Positions 59,979-64,000 of a stretch of 64,000 nucleotides of DNA are shown in pieces. A model generated the notes under the pieces. It searched no databases, had not been told where the DNA came from, and saw only the letters and a list, made by a program, of their open reading frames with translations. The number at the start of each line of letters is the position of its first letter. Position 1 is the first letter of the stretch. Both the position numbers and the translations under genes were made by a program. This stretch comes from CALGTL01 sp963579135 (GTDB lineage Bacteria; Chloroflexota; Dehalococcoidia; Lucifugimonadales; Australimonadaceae): assembly GCA_963579135.1 (NCBI GenBank), contig CAUZFB010000001.1:70167-134166 (forward strand). The letters run 5' to 3'.

Positions 59979-62900
59979 CTACGCCTTGGCTGTGGTCCGC
60001 TTGCGGGGCGTAGCCTTGGCTTTCGCGGGGCCGGTCTTCTCGTTCTCAGCGGGTGCATCGCCGTTGGAGGCGAGCGCTTTCGGGCGAAGCGCCCGCTTGG
60101 GTTTGACTGGCGTGCCGCCGTGCTTGGCAAGCGCCTCACGCAGGTAGGCGGCGGTGTGGGACTCCGAGTGTGCAGCAACCGTCTCAGGCGTGCCCGTAAC
60201 GACGACCTCGCCTCCGTGGGTACCCGCGCCGGGCCCCATGTCGATGACCCAATCGGCGTTCTTGATCATGTCCAGGTGGTGCTCAATGAGCAGCACCGAG
60301 TTGCCGCTGTCCACGAGCTTGTGCAGCACGCGCAGAAGGTGCGCGCAGTCGTCGAACGCTAGCCCGGTAGTGGGCTCGTCGAGAATGTACATGGTCTTAC
60401 CGGTAGCGCGTTTAGAGAGCTCGGTAGCGAGCTTCACACGCTGGGCCTCACCGCCGCTGATGGTGGTAGCGGGCTGACCGAGGCGGATGTAGCCCAGACC
60501 TACGTCTTTGAGGGTCGCGAGCTTGGACTTGATCCTGGGCAGGGCGTCAAAGATCTCGTTCGCCTCGGTGACGGTCATCTCAAGGATGTCAGCGATGCTC
60601 TTGCCCTTGAACTTGATCTCCAACGCATCCTCGTTGTAACGGCGACCGTTGCAGACCTCGCACGGAACAGTGACGTCAGGAAGGAACTGCATCTGGATCT
60701 GCACATAGCCGTCACCTGAGCAGGCCTCGCATCGGCCACCCTTGACGTTGAAGGAGAATCTGCCTGGCAAGTACCCACGCGCCTTGGATTCCGGAATAGA
60801 CGCGAACAGCTCGCGGATCGTGGTGAACACGCCGGTGTACGTGGCCGGGTTGGACCGTGGCGTGCGGCCAATGGGTGATTGGTCGATGTTCACCACTTTG
60901 TCGACATTATCCAGGCCGTCGACGCCATCGCTGGCGCCTGGGCGGTCCTTGGCTCGATAGAGCTGTTGCGCCAGCCACTTGTACAGCACTTCGTAGACAA
61001 TGGTCGACTTGCCGGAGCCAGACACGCCGGTGACACAAACAAGTTCGCCTAGGGGGATGTCCAGCGTGACGTTGCGCAGATTGTTCTCTCTGGCCTTGCG
61101 GATGCGCAGCTTCTTGCCGTTGCCCTTCCTGCGGGTCATGGGCAGACTGATCTCACGTCGGCCGGATAGATAGGCACCCGTGAGCGATCCTTCAGCGCCT
61201 TCGATATCCTCGATGCTGCCTTCAGCGACAATCCATCCTCCGTGCTCGCCGGCGCCGGGGCCGAGGTCCACCAGGTAGTCAGCCTCACGCATCATGACTT
61301 CATCGTGCTCGACGATGATGACAGTATTGCCGATGTCACGCAGGTTCTTAAGCGTGCCTATGAGGCGTTCATTGTCGACAGGGTGCAGGCCGACCGATGG
61401 CTCATCGCAAACGTAGAGCACGCCCATGAGGCCGGAACCGATCTGGGTGGCGAGCCTGATCCGCTGGCCCTCACCCCCGCTGAGCGTGCCGGCCGACCGC
61501 GAGAGGCTGAGGTACTCCAGCCCCACGTTCAGCAGGAATCTCAAGCGTGAGTCGATCTCTTTGAGGATCTGGTCCGCGATGATGAGGTCACGTTCAGAGA
61601 ATGAGGCCAGATCGCGGAACTTAGGCCAACGGGGCGCTATGGCGGGGCCCGAACCGCGCCCTTGTAGGGCCTGCGTCCATTCGATCGCATCACTCACTGA
61701 GAGGTCAGTGACCTGGATGATGCTACGGTCGGCGATGGTGACCGCGACCGATTGGGGCTGGAGACGGTTGCCGTCACACGCGTCGCACGGCAGTGTCATC
61801 ATGTAGCGTTCGATCTCGTTGCGCATGTAGTCGGACTGCGTATCGCGGTAGCGACGCTCGAGGTTGGGGATCACACCTTCGAACGAGGTGTCCCACTCGA
61901 AGACTCGTCCACGGTGCGAGCGATGACGTACCTTGACCTTTTTACCGTCGCCTACGCCGAAGAGAATCTTGCGGTGGGCCTCTTCAGGAAGCGATTTCCA
62001 TGGCTTCTCCGCGGAGAAGCTGTGGGCTTCGGCCACTCCACGCAGGATGCTGTAGTACCAGTTGGTGGCCGTGCCAGCACGCGCCCAAGGATTGACCGCG
62101 CCCTCGTTCAGCGAGAGAGCAGGGTTGGGAACGACCAATTCCGGGTCGATGACCAGGCGGACACCCAGGCCTGAGCAGCGCGGGCAGGCACCATGGGGGC
62201 TGTTGAAGCTGAAGGTACGCGGCTCGATCTCGGCGAAGCTGATGCCACAGTACGAGCAGGCGAACTGCTCCGAGTAGACATGCTCATCGCCTGAGTCAGC
62301 GTCCACAGTGAGCATGCGGCCCTCGCCGAACCTGAGCGCGACCTCGATGGAGTCCACGACGCGGCTGCGCTCCGTCTCGTCGTCGAGGACGAGGCGATCG
62401 ACGACGATCTCGATGGTGTGCCATTGCTGCTTGTTGAGGTTGATCTCCTCATCAAGCCCGCGGATGTCACCGTCGACCCTGACACGAACGAAACCGTTCT
62501 TGCGTGCGTCCTCGAAAAGATCTTTGTGCTCGCCCTTCTTGTGCACAACGAGCGGGGCCAGGAGCATGAGGCGAGTACCCTGCTGGCCGAGAACGGCCTC
62601 AGCCACCTGCTGGACGGTCTGGCGCTGCACGGGGCGGCCACAGTTGTAGCAGTGGGGGTGGCCTACCCTGGCGTAAAGCAGCCGTAGGTAGTCGTAAATC
62701 TCGGTGACGGTGCCAACGGTGGAACGGGGGTTGTTGGAAACGCCCTTCTGGTCGATGGAGATGGCGGGCGAAAGGCCCTCGATGTACTCGACGTCGGGCT
62801 TATCCATTCGGCCGAGGAATTGCCTAGCGTAGGCCGAGAGGGATTCCACGTAACGGCGCTGGCCCTCGGCATAGATCGTGTCGAAGGCGAGGGTCGACTT

Positions 62901-63014
62901 TCCCGACCCGGACGGTCCCGTGATGACGACAAGTTTGTCACGCGGGATGGTTACGTCGACGTTCTTTAAGTTGTGCTCGCGAGCACCCTTAACGACGATC
63001 TGTTCGAGGCCCAT
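59979..63014 (-). CDS. uvrA: excinuclease ABC subunit A
   Basis: 1011 residues. Two ABC modules: GPSGSGKSTLAFDTIYAEGQ near residue 36 with LSGGEGQRIRLA and VCDEPSVGLHP, then GVSGSGKSTIVYEVL near 650 with ISGGEAQRVKLA and ILDEPTTGLAFDD (the second usually reads TGLHFDD). Zinc-binding Cys pairs are at CSYCG...CPRC and CEACSGDGY...CEVC. The last 40 residues are basic, Lys/Ala/Pro-rich. Damage recognition in nucleotide excision repair. ATG 63014 (MGLEQIVVKG) is the family start. Confidence 0.96.
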   Translation of the reverse strand: MGLEQIVVKGAREHNLKNVDVTIPRDKLVVITGPSGSGKSTLAFDTIYAEGQRRYVESLSAYARQFLGRMDKPDVEYIEGLSPAISIDQKGVSNNPRSTVGTVTEIYDYLRLLYARVGHPHCYNCGRPVQRQTVQQVAEAVLGQQGTRLMLLAPLVVHKKGEHKDLFEDARKNGFVRVRVDGDIRGLDEEINLNKQQWHTIEIVVDRLVLDDETERSRVVDSIEVALRFGEGRMLTVDADSGDEHVYSEQFACSYCGISFAEIEPRTFSFNSPHGACPRCSGLGVRLVIDPELVVPNPALSLNEGAVNPWARAGTATNWYYSILRGVAEAHSFSAEKPWKSLPEEAHRKILFGVGDGKKVKVRHRSHRGRVFEWDTSFEGVIPNLERRYRDTQSDYMRNEIERYMMTLPCDACDGNRLQPQSVAVTIADRSIIQVTDLSVSDAIEWTQALQGRGSGPAIAPRWPKFRDLASFSERDLIIADQILKEIDSRLRFLLNVGLEYLSLSRSAGTLSGGEGQRIRLATQIGSGLMGVLYVCDEPSVGLHPVDNERLIGTLKNLRDIGNTVIIVEHDEVMMREADYLVDLGPGAGEHGGWIVAEGSIEDIEGAEGSLTGAYLSGRREISLPMTRRKGNGKKLRIRKARENNLRNVTLDIPLGELVCVTGVSGSGKSTIVYEVLYKWLAQQLYRAKDRPGASDGVDGLDNVDKVVNIDQSPIGRTPRSNPATYTGVFTTIRELFASIPESKARGYLPGRFSFNVKGGRCEACSGDGYVQIQMQFLPDVTVPCEVCNGRRYNEDALEIKFKGKSIADILEMTVTEANEIFDALPRIKSKLATLKDVGLGYIRLGQPATTISGGEAQRVKLATELSKRATGKTMYILDEPTTGLAFDDCAHLLRVLHKLVDSGNSVLLIEHHLDMIKNADWVIDMGPGAGTHGGEVVVTGTPETVAAHSESHTAAYLREALAKHGGTPVKPKRALRPKALASNGDAPAENEKTGPAKAKATPRKRTTAKA

Positions 63015-63111
63015 CAGACTCCGGCATTCAGGAAGAGATAAAGAATTCAGGAACGCCTCGCTCCCAACGAGGAGACGTTCTGATACTACCACGAGGCTGC
63101 GCTAGCGGCGC

Positions 63112-64000
63112 TTATGGGTTGTCATTCCTCGGGTTGGTCAACTCGGACAACCAGCACCGGCCCTGCACTATGACAACGACTAAATCCGTGACGCTACGCA
63201 AAAGCCAACGGCTAGGTCCGCTACATCCATGGGAGTCCATGACGACAAGCTTGTCGCCTTGCAGACCGACCTCGTCGACGATGGCATCCCCGGGGTGCTC
63301 ATCGATGGCCTTGGAGTCGACGTCTGCGATGCCCAGCCTCCGTATGCGGTCCGCGATAGCAACGGCGTATGCAGTGCCCTCTTCGCGCGCTCTGTCAACG
63401 CCAGGGATGGGCGGATCGCCAAAGTCGATCGGCAGGAATGTATAGCTTGTGCCGATGTCCAACGACCGCAGGAAGGTGATACCCACGCAGAGATCCTTTG
63501 CCATCTCGACGGCAGTGGGGATGGCACGCTCGCTGACATCGGAACCGTCGGCGCGGACAACAACCCTGATGATGGCCTCCAGCGCTCGTTGTTCACCTTC
63601 CTTGCGGCGCACGACCAACGTGGACGTGGTGGATAACGCAATCCGCGACGCTACCGTAAACCCAGCACGCGACACCGGACCGTCCGTGGGAGCCCATGGC
63701 GACCCGCGTATCTGGTCCCGCGTCAGCGACCTCGACGATGACGTCAGAGGGGTCACCTTCGCGGATAACGGTGGTGACGATGAGGCCAGAAGCCAGGACG
63801 TCCTGGACGAACTCGTCTAGGCGAGCCTGAGCGTGCTCCTTGAACTTAGTCATGATCACCTGGAGGGCTTCAACGGGGGGGGGGGAGAGTGCTTGATGCG
63901 CCTCTATAGACGTCAGGACCGCCGGGATCCATTTTGCGGCGCACGACATCCGCCAAGCTGTCGACGATCTGAAGGACCTCAAGCTCCGCACCGGTGGCCT
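63112..64000 (-). pseudogene. tandem universal stress protein, decaying, truncated by the window edge
   Basis: Three frames in sequence make a two-domain UspA. From the right edge: ELEVLQIVDSLADVVRRKMD; after a C11 tract (63885-63875, minus strand) VEALQVIMTKFKEHAQARLD and VAMGSHGRSGVACWVYGSVA; after about 63620 VVRRKEGEQRALEAIIRVVV and the second domain to VVMDSHGCSGPSRWLLRSVT. The ATP-site motif GxxGRSG is altered to GCSG in domain 2. Two frameshifts and lost motif residues point to a pseudogene; its start is outside the window. Confidence 0.8.

Overview
The window is about 60% GC, gene dense, and reads as a chromosomal stretch of a Chloroflexota bacterium, most likely a Dehalococcoidia/SAR202-type lineage. 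This is an inference from gene content and order: a short EF-Ts, the block rpsB-tsf-pyrH-frr-uppS-cdsA-dxr-rseP-ispG, a recA/rny/ymdB neighbourhood, archaeal-type PEP carboxylase, family-5 uracil-DNA glycosylase, an exported DUF1800/DUF1501 pair, and many SDR and amidohydrolase-type genes. No rRNA, integrase, intact transposase, prophage or CRISPR array was seen.

Layout. 1-2.5 kb: end of a DUF1800 gene and a Tat-exported DUF1501 gene. 2.5-5.3 kb: DEAD-box RNA helicase and arsenite methyltransferase. 5.5-13.9 kb: a leftward housekeeping operon (translation, UMP kinase, undecaprenyl-PP synthesis, CDP-DAG synthesis, MEP pathway, site-2 protease). 14-18.3 kb: udgB, apt, and citramalate synthase behind a T-box riboswitch. 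18.3-30.9 kb: accessory metabolism (glycoside hydrolase, SDR, alpha/beta hydrolase, tex, methyltransferase, dihydroxyphthalate-decarboxylase-like protein, thiolase, amidohydrolase, PEP carboxylase). 31-32.3 kb: a parA plus small ribbon-helix-helix-like partner cassette with its own promoter. 32.6-36 kb: tandem SDR paralogues, dtd, an FmdB-type zinc ribbon with a serine tail, rpsU with an extreme terminator. 36-46.2 kb: nadE, recA with a LexA box, rny-ymdB-PHP-plsY, tRNA-Gly, era, a TauE-type exporter. 46.2-54.3 kb: a frameshifted XRE/ImmA regulator-protease, aldo/keto reductase, a beta-hydroxyacid dehydrogenase, the giant helicase lhr. 54.3-64 kb: a candidate selenocysteine peroxiredoxin, a TPP enzyme, an SRPBCC protein, an AtzG-like/amidase pair, a degraded deazaflavin-type oxidoreductase, a DUF433/DUF5615 toxin-antitoxin pair, uvrA and a decaying universal stress protein.

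Most notable observations. (1) A peroxiredoxin-like gene (54331-54837) is interrupted only by an in-frame TGA exactly where the redox-active Cys of a CxxC motif is expected. A GC-rich stem-loop with a G-containing apical loop follows at bacterial SECIS spacing, so it is a good selenoprotein candidate. (2) A full T-box leader with a plausible isoleucine (AUC) specifier controls cimA, which fits the citramalate route to isoleucine. (3) A family of intergenic repeats (about 100-190 bp, two modules) lies between accessory genes in at least five or six places. (4) Four genes carry single-base frameshifts, two at homopolymers; together with G/C tracts of 11-13 bases this means either ongoing gene decay, slippage-prone loci, or assembly error. 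(5) A short palindromic element near 14 kb looks like an insertion-sequence remnant.

All family names come from reading the translated sequence and recalling family motifs; no database search was run.
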